NCBI GenBank assembly: GCA_023664305.1 | Contig: JAMPFT010000003.1 | Location: 62,001 to 126,000 of the forward strand | Direction of reading: 5' to 3' | DNA: 64,000 bases | DNA from: a bacterium | GTDB lineage: Bacteria; Bacillota; Clostridia; Lachnospirales; Lachnospiraceae | Shown here: piece after piece, positions 27,424 through 36,826 of the stretch | Numbering within the stretch: position 1 is the first letter of the stretch | Layout of the letters: every line of letters begins with the position of its first letter | The notes under the pieces: generated by a model | Database searches by the model: none | What the model was told of the DNA's origin: nothing | What the model saw: only the letters and a program-made list of their open reading frames with translations | Made by a program: the position numbers and the translations under genes

Positions 27424-28785
27424 TCATTCCATCATTTTCTTTACTTCCTCCAACAGTTTTTCTTTTGTGTTCAGGGAAGGCTCCTCCAGCACCAGCTCCA
27501 GCAGCCTGCCCAGCGTCCCGCCCAGTTCTTTGCCGGGCTTCATCCCCGCCGCGATCAGATCCGCGCCGGAAACGGCAAGCTCTCTTAAAGTCACGCACTG
27601 CTTCTGCCGGATCACTTCCGCGTACACGTTCCTCCAGGCCTCCAGCCGCTCCAGCTTTTCCTTTCGCAGATAATCGCTCTGCGCGCAGATATCCGCGTAT
27701 TTTACTTCGAAAAGCGCGGGGAAGGCGTCCTCGCCTATCCGGTTTAAGGCATGTCTCACCACGCGCATCGTCGGGTCCGTATCATTTCCGTAATCATGGT
27801 ACATTACCAGCCTGCATACCGCGGCTGTCGTGTCATTGTCAAATTTCAGCCGCCGCAGAATCTGTCTTGCCAGCTCCGCGCTCACCGCGGCGTGTCCGTG
27901 AAAATGCGTGATCCCGGCCTCATCCGTCGTCTGCACGGCGGGTTTGCCGATATCGTGAAGCAGCATGGTAAGCCGCAGCACGCTGTCCGGTCTCACTTCC
28001 AAAAGGGAATGAAGGATATGCTCCCCCACGCCGTATTTGTGGTGCGGATGATTCTGCGCCGTCTCCATCGCCCGGTCAAATTCCGGCAGGAAAACCTTTG
28101 TAATGCCAAGCCTGTAAGCCTCCCTGAGATAATCGGGATGCGGCGACGTCAGAGTTTTTACCAGCTCCGCCCGGATGCGCTCCGCGCTGATATTGCGCAG
28201 GGCGGGCGCCAGCAGCCGGATTCCCTCTTTGGTCTCCTCCTCGATACGATACCCCAGCTGGGCGGAAAAGCGAACCGCGCGGAGCATCCGGAGCGCATCC
28301 TCGCCAAAGCGCTCCACGGCGTTTCCCACACAGCGGATCACTCCGTCCTCAAGATCCTTCAGGCCGTCATAGAGGTCGATCAGACCCTCTTCCCCGTTGT
28401 AGGCCATGGCGTTCACCGTAAAGTCCCGCCGCCTTAGGTCTTCCCTCAAATCGGGCGTAAACGTGACCTCTTTCGGATGCCTGCCGTCCTCATACGTTCC
28501 GTCGATGCGGTATGTGGTGACCTCATACCCCGTCCGATTCCGCAATACGGTGACCGTGCCGTGCTGCAGCCCCGTATCTACCGTATGGGGAAAAAGCTCT
28601 TTTACCTGAGCAGGCTCGGCGGAGGTGGTGATATCCCAGTCCTGCGGCTCCCTTCCCAGTATGCTGTCCCGCACACAGCCGCCTACCGCGTAAGCCTCAA
28701 ACCCGGCGGCCTGAAGCGTCCCGATAATATAGTTTGCCCCGTCCGGTATTTTAATCCGGATATTATCCTTCACTTGGAAAACCAT
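27424..28785 (-). CDS. cca: CCA tRNA nucleotidyltransferase
   Basis: A class II polymerase-beta-like enzyme of 453 residues: GGCVRDSILGREPQDWDITT holds the active-site carboxylates, followed by the RNA-binding RRDFTVNAMAY motif, the neck/body helices and an HD domain with LLHDIGKP. It adds or repairs the CCA end of tRNAs; the tRNAs in this window do not encode CCA. The ATG giving MVFQVKDN was chosen (GGCGGAAAGG close upstream); an earlier in-frame start has no support. Confidence 0.94.
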   Translation of the reverse strand: MVFQVKDNIRIKIPDGANYIIGTLQAAGFEAYAVGGCVRDSILGREPQDWDITTSAEPAQVKELFPHTVDTGLQHGTVTVLRNRTGYEVTTYRIDGTYEDGRHPKEVTFTPDLREDLRRRDFTVNAMAYNGEEGLIDLYDGLKDLEDGVIRCVGNAVERFGEDALRMLRAVRFSAQLGYRIEEETKEGIRLLAPALRNISAERIRAELVKTLTSPHPDYLREAYRLGITKVFLPEFDRAMETAQNHPHHKYGVGEHILHSLLEVRPDSVLRLTMLLHDIGKPAVQTTDEAGITHFHGHAAVSAELARQILRRLKFDNDTTAAVCRLVMYHDYGNDTDPTMRVVRHALNRIGEDAFPALFEVKYADICAQSDYLRKEKLERLEAWRNVYAEVIRQKQCVTLRELAVSGADLIAAGMKPGKELGGTLGRLLELVLEEPSLNTKEKLLEEVKKMME

Positions 28786-28919
28786 GCCTTTCCGCCGGCA
28801 CTTTAAAGCGCGGCATTCCGTCAAAAAATTCCCGGCGCATGTCCGGCAGACCGCAATGCTGCGGACGGCCCCGCGTCTTCTCAGCAGCCGCATTCACGGT
28901 TTCGGGCAATGCTCGGGAG

Positions 28920-28946
28920 AAAAAGGCGGTGAGAAATCCCACCGCC
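28920..28946 (-). terminator. Terminator of the foldase gene
   Basis: Stem GGCGGTG/CACCGCC with an eight-base loop, followed on the minus strand by TTTTT. Confidence 0.85.
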
Positions 28947-29000
28947 CTCCGTGACCTGTTCTTTTTTGTATGGCGGGACGCATCCTGCACTCCGCCGCTC

Positions 29001-30584
29001 TCAGTTCTCACCGTCTGCGGACGCTCCCTCGCTGCTCTCGGCTTCGTCGCTTCCAGCTGCTGCCAGCGCTGCCTGAACCTTCAGATAGTTCAGATTTCCC
29101 TTCGGATCCTCCACCTCGTAATCCGCCCGGATTTCTGCCATATAGTCGCTCACGGTCTGCTGCAGCAGCGTACTCTGAATATCCAGCCTCCACTCGGGAT
29201 CGTTCGTCCCCACATAATAGACCACATAGGAAGACAGCCCTTCTTCTCCCGCAATCGCCGTGGCATCGCCCTTCACTCTCGCGCTGTCTCCAAGCCATTC
29301 CGCCAGGGCGTCCGTCAGATCGGAGGGAATCAGTCCCTCGTACAATCCGCCCTCGGGCGCGGAATAAGCAGAGTCCGTATACTTGTCCGCGATCTCTGCA
29401 AAGCTGTCCTCCGTGGCTTCTCCGTTCCTCCACTCTTCCAGAATTGCGTCCTCGCGCACCGCCGCGTCGGCGCTCACAATGATAACTCTTGCGTTCTGCG
29501 TAGGCGTTTCGTCCCGATAACGCTTCACAAACTCCGCCACATAGTACAGATGGCTTGTCTCGTTTTCGATAACCGTCGTGTCTCCGGCCTTTCTCTCGCT
29601 GTCAAACATCCAGTCGCGCAGCTGGCTGACCACGCTGGACCGAAGCACGTTTTCCCGCAGCTCGCCGTCCGAAGAAACCGTCTTCAACGCCTCCTCGGCC
29701 TCCTTGCGGGCCTCCGTCATGGCAAAGGCAATCTCCGCCTCGGAGGGCTGGTACGCGGCCTCTTCTCCGTCCGCGGCCTCCGTGCTCTCCGCGTCTCCCG
29801 TTTCCTCTACGGGATCCGCCAGCTCCGTGGGCTCTGTGGGCAGCTGCGCGTTTACCACCGTCAGCCGGTAGTCAACGGAATCGTAGCTGTCCGCATTCTC
29901 CGCATAATACGCGTCAATCTCCTCTCCGGAGGGTTTCTTCTCCTCGGTCACCTGATCATAGTACGCGCTGACCTCCAGGGACTCGCAGATATAATCCTTC
30001 AAACGGGAAGCCGTAGCGTACACTCCGTAGCATTCCTTATAATATTCCTTTAAGGACACGCCCTCTTCCGCGGCCGCGTCCCGGAAATTATCCAGAAATT
30101 CTTCATAATCCTGCGTCACGTCACAGGTAAAGCCCGCCGCTTTTGCCTGATCTCTCAGCGCTTTGTTGCTGGCGATGCTGTCAACCGTCATCTGCTCGAA
30201 GAAATCCTTCCAGGTCATCGTATCGGAATACATCTGTGTGGAGAGATCGCCGCTTAAGTCCAGCCCGAACATGCTCAGATAATATCCGTTCTGCGCAATA
30301 TAGCTGTTTGCGACGATGCTGTAGTTGTAGTCAAATTCCACTCTGGAGATATTTTCTCCCCCTATCTTGATGTAGGTTCCGTTTACGGTGAGATAAGTCC
30401 GGATCGGGAAGCTTGCCACAAGACACGCCAGCGCCGCCACGATCAGAATACCCCCGATCGTACCCGCCTTCTTTTCCTTCTCTGCCCTCTTTTTTTCCTC
30501 GGCTCTTTTCTGCATTTTCAGGTCATACCTGGTCAAAACCTTTTCCTGCTTTTCTTCTGTGTTCTCCGTTACCTTCTTAGACAT
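29001..30584 (-). CDS. Membrane-anchored parvulin-type peptidyl-prolyl isomerase (PrsA/SurA-like)
   Basis: A 527-residue protein with a Lys/Glu-rich cytoplasmic N-terminus, one membrane helix (about 42-62), a SurA/PrsA-like helical N domain and a parvulin-like region near residues 385-470 (NARVIIVSADAA.., EDSFAEIADKYTDSAYSAPEGGLYEGL). It probably assists folding of exported proteins. AAGGAGACGTTTTTTA precedes the ATG at 30584. The C-terminus is a Ser/Glu-rich tail. Confidence 0.85.
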   Translation of the reverse strand: MSKKVTENTEEKQEKVLTRYDLKMQKRAEEKKRAEKEKKAGTIGGILIVAALACLVASFPIRTYLTVNGTYIKIGGENISRVEFDYNYSIVANSYIAQNGYYLSMFGLDLSGDLSTQMYSDTMTWKDFFEQMTVDSIASNKALRDQAKAAGFTCDVTQDYEEFLDNFRDAAAEEGVSLKEYYKECYGVYATASRLKDYICESLEVSAYYDQVTEEKKPSGEEIDAYYAENADSYDSVDYRLTVVNAQLPTEPTELADPVEETGDAESTEAADGEEAAYQPSEAEIAFAMTEARKEAEEALKTVSSDGELRENVLRSSVVSQLRDWMFDSERKAGDTTVIENETSHLYYVAEFVKRYRDETPTQNARVIIVSADAAVREDAILEEWRNGEATEDSFAEIADKYTDSAYSAPEGGLYEGLIPSDLTDALAEWLGDSARVKGDATAIAGEEGLSSYVVYYVGTNDPEWRLDIQSTLLQQTVSDYMAEIRADYEVEDPKGNLNYLKVQAALAAAGSDEAESSEGASADGEN

Positions 30585-30771
30585 TAAAAAACGTCTCCTT
30601 CCATGCTTGCGCGGGCCTCGTCTTCGCCCTGTTTTCCGCGGATGCTCTTGCACGCCTGCCGCCGGAAGCATTCCCCGGTCCGCAGTCCGTTTCCGCCCTC
30701 CGCATGCAGCGGGAACGGATCCCGCGCATGCATCCTACAAATTATACCGCATGGTTTAACGCCTGCGCAAG

Positions 30772-32445
30772 CTATTTCACATATTTTTCAAGTTTTTCCA
30801 CAATATTTTTCATGCAGCCGGGCTCGAAAGGATTATCCAGACCCACCTCCCGGATCATGTTCGTAAAGAAATCGCTGGCGGAAAGCTTGCAGAGCTTCAG
30901 GTAGCTCTCCCACGCCGCTTTGTAGTCCTCGTCCATCTTCACCTTGTACTGCAGAGCGCAGGTCTGCGCCAGACAGTAGTCGATATAGTAAAGCGGCGAG
31001 TCGTAAATATGCGCCTGTCTCTGCCAGTAGCCGCCCTTGCCGAAGAATTTGTCGTCGCCGTAATCCATGTGCGGCCTGTACTCCTTCTCCAGCTTCAGCC
31101 ATGCCGCGTGACGCTCCGCGGGCGTCAGATCAGGATTCTCATAGACGATATGCTGGAACTCGTCCACCATACATCCGTAAGGAATGAACGCCGCGGAATC
31201 CTCCAGGTGCATCTCGATATAATCCTGCGCCCTGTCGCCGAAGAACATCTCCATCCACCCCTGCGTGAAAAACTCCATCGACATGGAATGAATCTCCGCC
31301 GTCTCCATACCGATATCGGAATGCTCCCGGATCGGATCCTTGCCGGACAGGTAGCCCTGGAACGCGTGGCCGCACTCGTGAGTGATCACGTCCACATCCC
31401 CGCTGGTCCCGTTGAAGTTTGCAAACACGAAGGGAGAATTGTAAACCGGCATGTATGTCATATAGCCTCCGGCCCTCTTCGTCTTGCGCCCCAGCACGTC
31501 GAACAGCTCGTTCTCCATCATGAAATCCATAAATTCTTTCGTCTCGGGAGAAAGCTCCCCGTACATCTTCTGTCCCGCCGCCAGAATCTCCTCCGGGGTT
31601 CCGAAGGGCGCGGGATTTCCTTCTTTAAAGTATACCGCATTGTCGATAAACTTCAGCTTATCCAGCCCCAGACGCTGTCTTCTGCGCTCGTGAAGCTCCT
31701 CCGCAAAGGGAACGAAATCCTTCTTCACCTGCTCCCGGAACGCCTCCACCTCTTTCTGACCGTAGCAGTTGCGGCCCATCCGGTAGTAGCCCAATTCCAG
31801 ATAATTCTCATATCCCATCGTCCTCGCCTGGGCGGTGCGGTTCTTTACAAGCTTGTCATAAATTTCGTCCAGCTTCTCCGCGTTTGCCTCAAAAAAGGCG
31901 CTGAACTCCTTGTAGGCAGCCTCTCTGACACTTCTGTCAGGATTCACCATATAAGGACGCAGCAGGGACAGATTCAGCTCTTTGCCGTCAAAATGGATCT
32001 TCGCGCCTGCGATCAGCTTATCGTATTCCATAGTGAGCGCATTTTCCTCCTGCATCAAGGGGATCAGCTTCTCATTCATGGCTTTCTGAGCGATCTCCAT
32101 ATTTTTAAAGGCTACGGGACCGATCTTGCTCACCAGATACTCCCGGTAGGGCGAATCGTAAAGCTTTTTCTCGTATGCAAGCACCATATTGCGGTACAAA
32201 GGCAGCTTTTCGTCGTAATACTCATGCTCCTTCTCATAGAACTCATCCGTGGTATCGATGTCAAAACGGATGTGCGCGATAGTAAACAGGGTTCCCACCC
32301 TGTCGCTCAGCTCATAAAATTTCTGATGCACCGCAAACTGCTCCTCGCCGCTCTTCGCCGCATCAAACTCTTCCATCAGGCCGTTCAGCTCCTTTTCCAC
32401 CTGATCGAAGTCCACTCTCTCATAAGGCATATCCTTAAATTTCAT
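30772..32445 (-). CDS. M3-family oligoendopeptidase
   Basis: The 557-residue protein has the M3 zinc motif HECGHAFQG (about residues 352-360) and downstream Glu in the METAEIHSMSMEFF segment. It is of PepF/M3B type and hydrolyses short peptides in the cytoplasm; there is no signal peptide. The ATG giving MKFKDMPYE was chosen, with AAGAGGAAATG upstream. It is monocistronic. Confidence 0.92.
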   Translation of the reverse strand: MKFKDMPYERVDFDQVEKELNGLMEEFDAAKSGEEQFAVHQKFYELSDRVGTLFTIAHIRFDIDTTDEFYEKEHEYYDEKLPLYRNMVLAYEKKLYDSPYREYLVSKIGPVAFKNMEIAQKAMNEKLIPLMQEENALTMEYDKLIAGAKIHFDGKELNLSLLRPYMVNPDRSVREAAYKEFSAFFEANAEKLDEIYDKLVKNRTAQARTMGYENYLELGYYRMGRNCYGQKEVEAFREQVKKDFVPFAEELHERRRQRLGLDKLKFIDNAVYFKEGNPAPFGTPEEILAAGQKMYGELSPETKEFMDFMMENELFDVLGRKTKRAGGYMTYMPVYNSPFVFANFNGTSGDVDVITHECGHAFQGYLSGKDPIREHSDIGMETAEIHSMSMEFFTQGWMEMFFGDRAQDYIEMHLEDSAAFIPYGCMVDEFQHIVYENPDLTPAERHAAWLKLEKEYRPHMDYGDDKFFGKGGYWQRQAHIYDSPLYYIDYCLAQTCALQYKVKMDEDYKAAWESYLKLCKLSASDFFTNMIREVGLDNPFEPGCMKNIVEKLEKYVK

Positions 32446-32741
32446 ACACATTTCCTCTTTTCTGACGCCCGCAGCGCCGATTTGCTCTCTATTTTACACG
32501 ATTTTGGACGCGCTGTAAATAGGCTTGAATGCTTCCAGGCGTTCCGTTCAGGGGCTATTGCCTTCCTCCCGCCCACTGGCAGGAAACCCGGGATGTCGGG
32601 AAAAATGGAAAGAAAAAATAAATTTCCTGTTTCAAAGTGTAGGTATTTGATGTAAAATTGGTTTGTGCTTTACAACCAGGGATAAAACTCCTGATGGCGA
32701 CGAAGGATTCAGTATATGGCGCGAATAAACAGTAATATTTG
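32446..32741. other. Intergenic region before the YhcG nuclease gene
   Basis: No gene or RNA recognised. Base composition changes here from GC-rich core to AT-rich DNA, which marks the left edge of the accessory region. Confidence 0.5.
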
Positions 32742-32766
32742 ATTTGTCAGACACTGTCTGACAAAT
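32742..32766. promoter_or_regulatory. Perfect 25-bp palindrome ahead of the YhcG start
   Basis: Twelve-base arms ATTTGTCAGACA and complement around one central C. It ends five bases before the ribosome site AAAGGAACTG. The 10-bp inner arms TTGTCAGACA recur in the coding region at 33073-33093. It could be an operator, an RNA hairpin that limits translation, or a protein target site. Confidence 0.65.
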
Positions 32767-32782
32767 TTAGAAAGGAACTGTT

Positions 32783-33799
32783 ATGGATGAATTGGTAAAT
32801 AATTCAAGTTTTGAAAAAATGATTACGGATATTGAAACATTAGTAAATGCATCAAAAGTTGAATTAGTATCATCAATAAATAAAGTGATAACCGTAACTT
32901 ACTGGAGCATCGGAAAATACATTGTCGAATTTGAACAGGACGGTAATGCGAAAGCAGAGTATGGGAAAAATTTGCTTTCCACAATATCAAAGGAACTGAC
33001 ATTGCGCTTGGGGAAAGGATATAGCCGTCCAAACTTAAATAATATGAGAAAGTTCTATTTAAAATATTCAAATTGTCAGACAGTGTCTGACAAATTATCA
33101 TGGTCACATATATGTGAATTGATAAAAATCGATGATGAACTCGAACGCAGCTTTTATGAGAAAGAATGTATTGTGGAAAACTGGAATGTCAGAACATTGC
33201 GAAGGCAGATGGATTCAGCCTTATTTTTGAGATTGGCTTCCAGCAAGGATAAAGAAGGAATTTTAAAATTAGCTCAAAACGGTATTGAGTACCAAAAACC
33301 TGAAGATATCGTAAAAAGTACCTATACATTGGAATTTTTAAATATTCCGGTGCAGGAAAAGTATAGCGAAAAGGATTTGGAGCAAAAAATTATAGACAAT
33401 ATACAGAAGTTTCTATTGGAATTGGGTAAAGGATTTACATTTGTTAAACGGCAATATCCTTTAACAATCAATAATATACATTACCATGTGGATTTGGTCT
33501 TTTACCATAGAATTTTAAAGTGTTTCGTTCTTATAGATTTGAAGAAAAATTCTGTTCAGCATGAAGATATCGGGCAAATGAATATGTATATGGGGTATTT
33601 CGCAATAGAAGAAAATATGCCGGATGATAATCCGCCTATTGGAATTATATTGAGCAAAAATAAGGATGAATTATTAGTGGAATACGCAACATATGGAATG
33701 GACAGTAATTTATTTGTATCTAAATATGAGTTATATCTGCCAAATCGGAAAGAACTGGAAAAATTAGTCAACGAGATTTTAGATGAAGAAGTAAAATAG
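32783..33799 (+). CDS. DUF1016/YhcG-family PD-(D/E)XK nuclease
   Basis: A 338-residue protein: N-terminal DUF1016_N domain (YWSIGKYIVEFEQDG, AEYGKNLL, SRPNLNNMRKFYLKY, TVSDKLSWSHICELI) and C-terminal nuclease domain with HVDLVFYHR and FVLIDLK, the usual D...DxK of the PD-(D/E)XK fold, and a late Gln/Met helix (IGQMNMYMGYF). AAAGGAACTGTT precedes the ATG. YhcG proteins are often found with mobile DNA or restriction loci. Its A+T content is far above that of the neighbours, suggesting acquisition by transfer. Confidence 0.9.
   Translation: MDELVNNSSFEKMITDIETLVNASKVELVSSINKVITVTYWSIGKYIVEFEQDGNAKAEYGKNLLSTISKELTLRLGKGYSRPNLNNMRKFYLKYSNCQTVSDKLSWSHICELIKIDDELERSFYEKECIVENWNVRTLRRQMDSALFLRLASSKDKEGILKLAQNGIEYQKPEDIVKSTYTLEFLNIPVQEKYSEKDLEQKIIDNIQKFLLELGKGFTFVKRQYPLTINNIHYHVDLVFYHRILKCFVLIDLKKNSVQHEDIGQMNMYMGYFAIEENMPDDNPPIGIILSKNKDELLVEYATYGMDSNLFVSKYELYLPNRKELEKLVNEILDEEVK
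33073..33093. repeat. Second copy of the YhcG palindrome, inside the gene
   Basis: TTGTCAGACA, central G, and the exact complement. It encodes the conserved QTVSDK segment of the DUF1016 domain. See the copy at 32742-32766. Confidence 0.8.
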
Positions 33800-33917
33800 G
33801 TGACTATGCGATTGCCCTGACTCCTTGCATAATCCTGTATTTCCCCCTTGCACGTTGGCTTTTCCTATGATAAAATTTCATGTATCGACAAATTTTCTTA
33901 TGGTAAGGAGGACTATC

Positions 33918-35054
33918 ATGCTTGAAGCATTAAAGAAAAAAAGTTTTAAACATTCCCTGATTTGTTCGATTATTCTTCTTGTTATCGGTCTTTCTATCAC
34001 GGTTGTCCACGGGACCAACGCCATTTCCTCCCTCACGGGTTATCAGGATTTTAAAGCGCTTGTCCCCGATGAGATTCGGGATCAGCTGGTCGAGATCGAC
34101 GTGGATGCCAACTACGGAAGCTACATGGAGGAATATACCGAAAACACCAGCACACACCGCCGTACTACTACAGATCTCTACTACATTATCATGACCGGCG
34201 ATGAGTACGCTATCGATTACCGTTACATGACCATCAAGGTTCCCGTGAAATACCAGGACAAGATGGATGCAATTATGGAAGATACCTATAACGGCTATTA
34301 TTCCGACTCCCCGCTCCACTTTGCAGGAAAAATCCGCAGACTGGACAGCGAGGAATACGGCTACTTTGAGGACTTTTTTACTTCAGCCGAATGGACCGCG
34401 GATGAGATCAGCCAGATGACCCTTCCCTACTATATCGACGTGACGGGAACCACCCCGGGAACCGGCTCCGAAGGCGTATCCCTCTTTATGCTCGGCATCG
34501 GCATTATCCTGATCGGCATCGGCGTTTACCGCGTTGTCAAGGGTTCCACCGGCGGCTACATGAAGAAATTCCGCAAGGCTATCGAGGACGCCGGATACTC
34601 AGAGGCTTCCATCGAATCCGACATGGGTTCCGCCACGGCTTACGAGAAAAAGAGCACCGTCAAAATCGGGCGGCTCTGCACCTACTACAGCTTAAACGCC
34701 ACCGTGCCCAGGGCGATCCCCAACAGCAAAATCGTCTGGGCCTACCAGAATACGACGACTCACCGCACCAACGGTATCAAGACCGGCGTTACCTACAGCG
34801 TGATGATTTATGCGGACGGGGAAAAGAACGCACATACGATTCCCGTCTCCACCGAGGCCATTGCCCAGGATATCTTAAAGAAAATGATCGATACCATGCC
34901 CTGGGTGATCGTAGGTTATTCCGACGATCTGAAAAAGCTGTTTAACAAGGACCGCGCGCAGTTCCTGCAGCTGAAATACAATACTGTAGAGCATGTGGCC
35001 GTAGAACCCGGCTTTGGGAATCCTACTCCCGCCGACAGCACCGACAACACTTAA
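33918..35054 (+). CDS. Membrane protein of unknown function
   Basis: The 378-residue protein has a membrane helix at about 17-38, an extracytoplasmic region of about 130 residues, a second helix at about 187-210 and a cytoplasmic C-terminal domain of about 165 residues, which has alpha/beta character with a DMPWVIVGYSDDLKKLF segment. I do not recognise a named family with certainty. AAGGAGGACTATC precedes the ATG, and a strong terminator follows. It is GC-rich like the core genes, unlike the preceding nuclease. Confidence 0.75.
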   Translation: MLEALKKKSFKHSLICSIILLVIGLSITVVHGTNAISSLTGYQDFKALVPDEIRDQLVEIDVDANYGSYMEEYTENTSTHRRTTTDLYYIIMTGDEYAIDYRYMTIKVPVKYQDKMDAIMEDTYNGYYSDSPLHFAGKIRRLDSEEYGYFEDFFTSAEWTADEISQMTLPYYIDVTGTTPGTGSEGVSLFMLGIGIILIGIGVYRVVKGSTGGYMKKFRKAIEDAGYSEASIESDMGSATAYEKKSTVKIGRLCTYYSLNATVPRAIPNSKIVWAYQNTTTHRTNGIKTGVTYSVMIYADGEKNAHTIPVSTEAIAQDILKKMIDTMPWVIVGYSDDLKKLFNKDRAQFLQLKYNTVEHVAVEPGFGNPTPADSTDNT

Positions 35055-35068
35055 CTGATTTTCAAGAG

Positions 35069-35102
35069 AGACACAGGCAAATGAAACGCCTGTGTCTTTT
35101 TT
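35069..35102 (+). terminator. Terminator of the membrane protein gene
   Basis: Perfect 10-bp stem AGACACAGGC/GCCTGTGTCT with a nine-base loop and six T. Confidence 0.92.
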
Positions 35103-35331
35103 CATTATGATAAATTTTTTGTTATGTCCGCACATTTCACTTGAATTTCCGTTATATAGGATAGAGTAGAACCTTGAAGGTCTTTTAAAAAGCGCCCTTC
35201 TGACAGAGTTTGTGCAACCGTTCAGCCATGCAGAAATAATTGTGTAAATTCCTGGCAAGAGGATTCATTGGCCGGCAAAAATATATCTTGGCAGCTTATG
35301 AAGAGCATGGCTGAATGATTACGAATTTTCC

Positions 35332-35406
35332 GCTGCAGGCGGAGGAACCGAGGACTGCACCAAGATCACATCACCCCGTCACAATTTGCTGCACGCGGAG
35401 GAACCG
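35332..35406 (+). repeat. Direct repeat covering the ribosome-site region of the sigma gene
   Basis: GCTGCAGGCGGAGGAACCG (35332-35350) recurs at 35388-35406 with one change, 56 bases apart. Both carry GCGGAGGAA. The rest of the 367-base gap shows no gene and no clear promoter. Confidence 0.65.
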
Positions 35407-35421
35407 GGAAGGAGGAAAGGT

Positions 35422-35859
35422 ATGGCCGTCGATATCGAAGAGCTGTACGACAAAATCTACCGCTACTGCTATTACCGCCTCCAAAACCGGGAGCTGGCGG
35501 AGGACGTGACGCAGGAAACCTTCCTGCGCTGGTTCGCCAGCGACACCTACCGGGAGAAAAACCAGCTGCTCCAATACCTCTATACCGTAGCACGTCATCT
35601 TTGCATCGACGAGTACCGCAGCCCCGTGTCCCAGACTCTCCCGGAGGATACGCCGGACGGGGAGGGCGACCTGTCTTTGTCCGTCGCTCTGCGCTTCGAG
35701 CTGGACAAGCTGCCCCCGGAGGACAGGGAGCTGTTGCTGCTGCGATACGTCAACGGAGAATCCATGGCGGTGCTTTCCAGGCTGTGTGGTCAGTCCCGGT
35801 TTGCCCTGCGGCGGCGGCTGAACGGTATCCTGAAAACACTTCGGAGCGCGTTGGAATGA
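35422..35859 (+). CDS. Small sigma-70-family (ECF-like) sigma factor
   Basis: A 145-residue sigma factor with region 2 (LYDKIYRYCYYRLQNRELAEDVTQETFLRWF) and a short region 4 (LPPEDRELLLLRYVNGESMAVLSRLCGQS). GGAAGGAGGAAAGGT precedes the ATG. It leads a same-direction cluster with a membrane protein, an ABC ATPase and an ABC permease, so it likely controls that operon, possibly from its own promoter. The membrane protein could act as its anti-sigma factor, but nothing in its sequence proves this. Confidence 0.88.
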   Translation: MAVDIEELYDKIYRYCYYRLQNRELAEDVTQETFLRWFASDTYREKNQLLQYLYTVARHLCIDEYRSPVSQTLPEDTPDGEGDLSLSVALRFELDKLPPEDRELLLLRYVNGESMAVLSRLCGQSRFALRRRLNGILKTLRSALE

Positions 35860-35940
35860 ACAGAGGGAAGCCCCGGCACGCCGGCCGAGCGGTATCCTGA
35901 AAACGCTCCGAAGCGCATTGGAATGAGCAGAGGGAAGCCC
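35823..35940 (+). repeat. 51-bp direct repeat at the 3' end of the sigma gene
   Basis: The last 37 bases of the sigma gene plus 14 following bases (35823-35873) are repeated at 35890-35940 with five substitutions. The second copy is non-coding and places its GAGGGAAGCCC just before the short peptide ORF at 35943. Confidence 0.85.
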
Positions 35941-35942
35941 AC

Positions 35943-36008
35943 ATGACGGAATTTATGCCCGCTGAAACAGACATGGGATGTAAATGTGATTACAGAAAGG
36001 CACGGTGA
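35943..36008 (+). CDS. Possible 21-residue leader peptide
   Basis: An ATG preceded by AGAGGGAAGCCCAC opens MTEFMPAETDMGCKCDYRKA plus Arg and a TGA that overlaps the GTG start of the next gene. The sequence matches a repeated motif in the mini-ORF before the permease gene (ELMSAEADKGYKFG). Real translation is unproven. Confidence 0.35.
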   Translation: MTEFMPAETDMGCKCDYRKAR

Positions 36009-36727
36009 TTAAGATGACGAATCAAGAACTGAAACAAGCGTTAAATAACATATACCGCGCCCCGGCTCCGGCGGGAAAGACAGCTTTTCTGAAACGTCGT
36101 CGCCGACGCGAGCTGGGACGGTGGGATCTGATCGCCGTTCAGGCCAGGTATATCCGGCGGCGGGTCTGGGCGGCCTCGCTGGCGCTGTTTGTCCTGATCT
36201 CCCGGAACGCCTCCCTGTCGCCGGAATCAGGCTGGTGGGGAATCGCCGCCTTTACGCCCTTTCTGGCCCTGCTGGCGGTATCGGAAAACGGGCGCGCCAC
36301 GTTATACCGCATGGATGAGCTGGAGTTTTCCTGCCGCATCCCGCGCCGCAGTGTCTTTCTGGCGAGGATGACAGCCCTCGGTCTCTTCCATCTGATTTTG
36401 TTGGCTGGGTTGGCGATACCTCTGTCGGTACAGGGCGCGACAGGCTTCATCCGGGCAGGCGCGTATCTGCTGACGCCCTATCTGCTCACGGCAGCGTTTG
36501 GCATGGAGCTGACCAGACGCATCCGGGGCCGGGAGGGTCTGCTGGCCTGCGGAGGCGCGGCGGCGTCGGTAAGCGCACTCGGGACATTACTGGCAAACAC
36601 ACAGCCCGCCCTGTACCGGCGGGAAAGCCTGCCGCTATGGCTGGCGGCGCTGGCTGCGGCGGCGATCGCCGCCGCGGTGGAAATCAGGCTCAATCTGTGC
36701 GGAACGGAGGAAGTACAATGGAACTGA
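36005..36727 (+). CDS. Six-helix membrane protein of sigma/ABC operon
   Basis: The 240-residue protein has a basic cytoplasmic N-terminus (residues 1-45 with an Arg cluster) and about six membrane helices. It resembles the membrane subunits often coded between ECF-like sigma factors and ABC-2 transporters. The start may be GTG 36005 (AGAAAGG five bases away) or ATG 36014. Its stop codon lies inside the first unit of the 33-bp repeat that holds the ATPase start. It may be a second transporter subunit or an anti-sigma factor; I cannot decide. Confidence 0.75.
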   Translation: MIKMTNQELKQALNNIYRAPAPAGKTAFLKRRRRRELGRWDLIAVQARYIRRRVWAASLALFVLISRNASLSPESGWWGIAAFTPFLALLAVSENGRATLYRMDELEFSCRIPRRSVFLARMTALGLFHLILLAGLAIPLSVQGATGFIRAGAYLLTPYLLTAAFGMELTRRIRGREGLLACGGAAASVSALGTLLANTQPALYRRESLPLWLAALAAAAIAAAVEIRLNLCGTEEVQWN

Positions 36728-36826
36728 CTGTGCGGAACGGAGGAGCTGCAATGGAACTGACTGACCGGAACGGAGGAGCTGCAATGGAACTGACTGACCG
36801 AAACAGAGGAACTGCAATAGAACTGA
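36695..36826 (+). repeat. Four tandem 33-bp repeats, three carrying ribosome site and ATG
   Basis: Units begin at 36695, 36728, 36761 and 36794. Each holds CGGAACGGAGGA-like sequence and then ATGGAACTGA; in the fourth the ATG is ATA. Units are in frame with the ABC ATPase, so any copy number gives an open frame. Confidence 0.95.

Noticed and set aside
35315-35509. 64-codon frame overlapping the sigma factor start
   Set aside because: It is out of frame with the sigma factor, lacks a ribosome site, and arises from the repeated initiation region.
36637-36717. Longer N-terminus for the ABC ATPase
   Set aside because: The extension would lie fully inside the upstream membrane gene and has no ribosome site, whereas ATG 36718 has GGAGG at a good distance.
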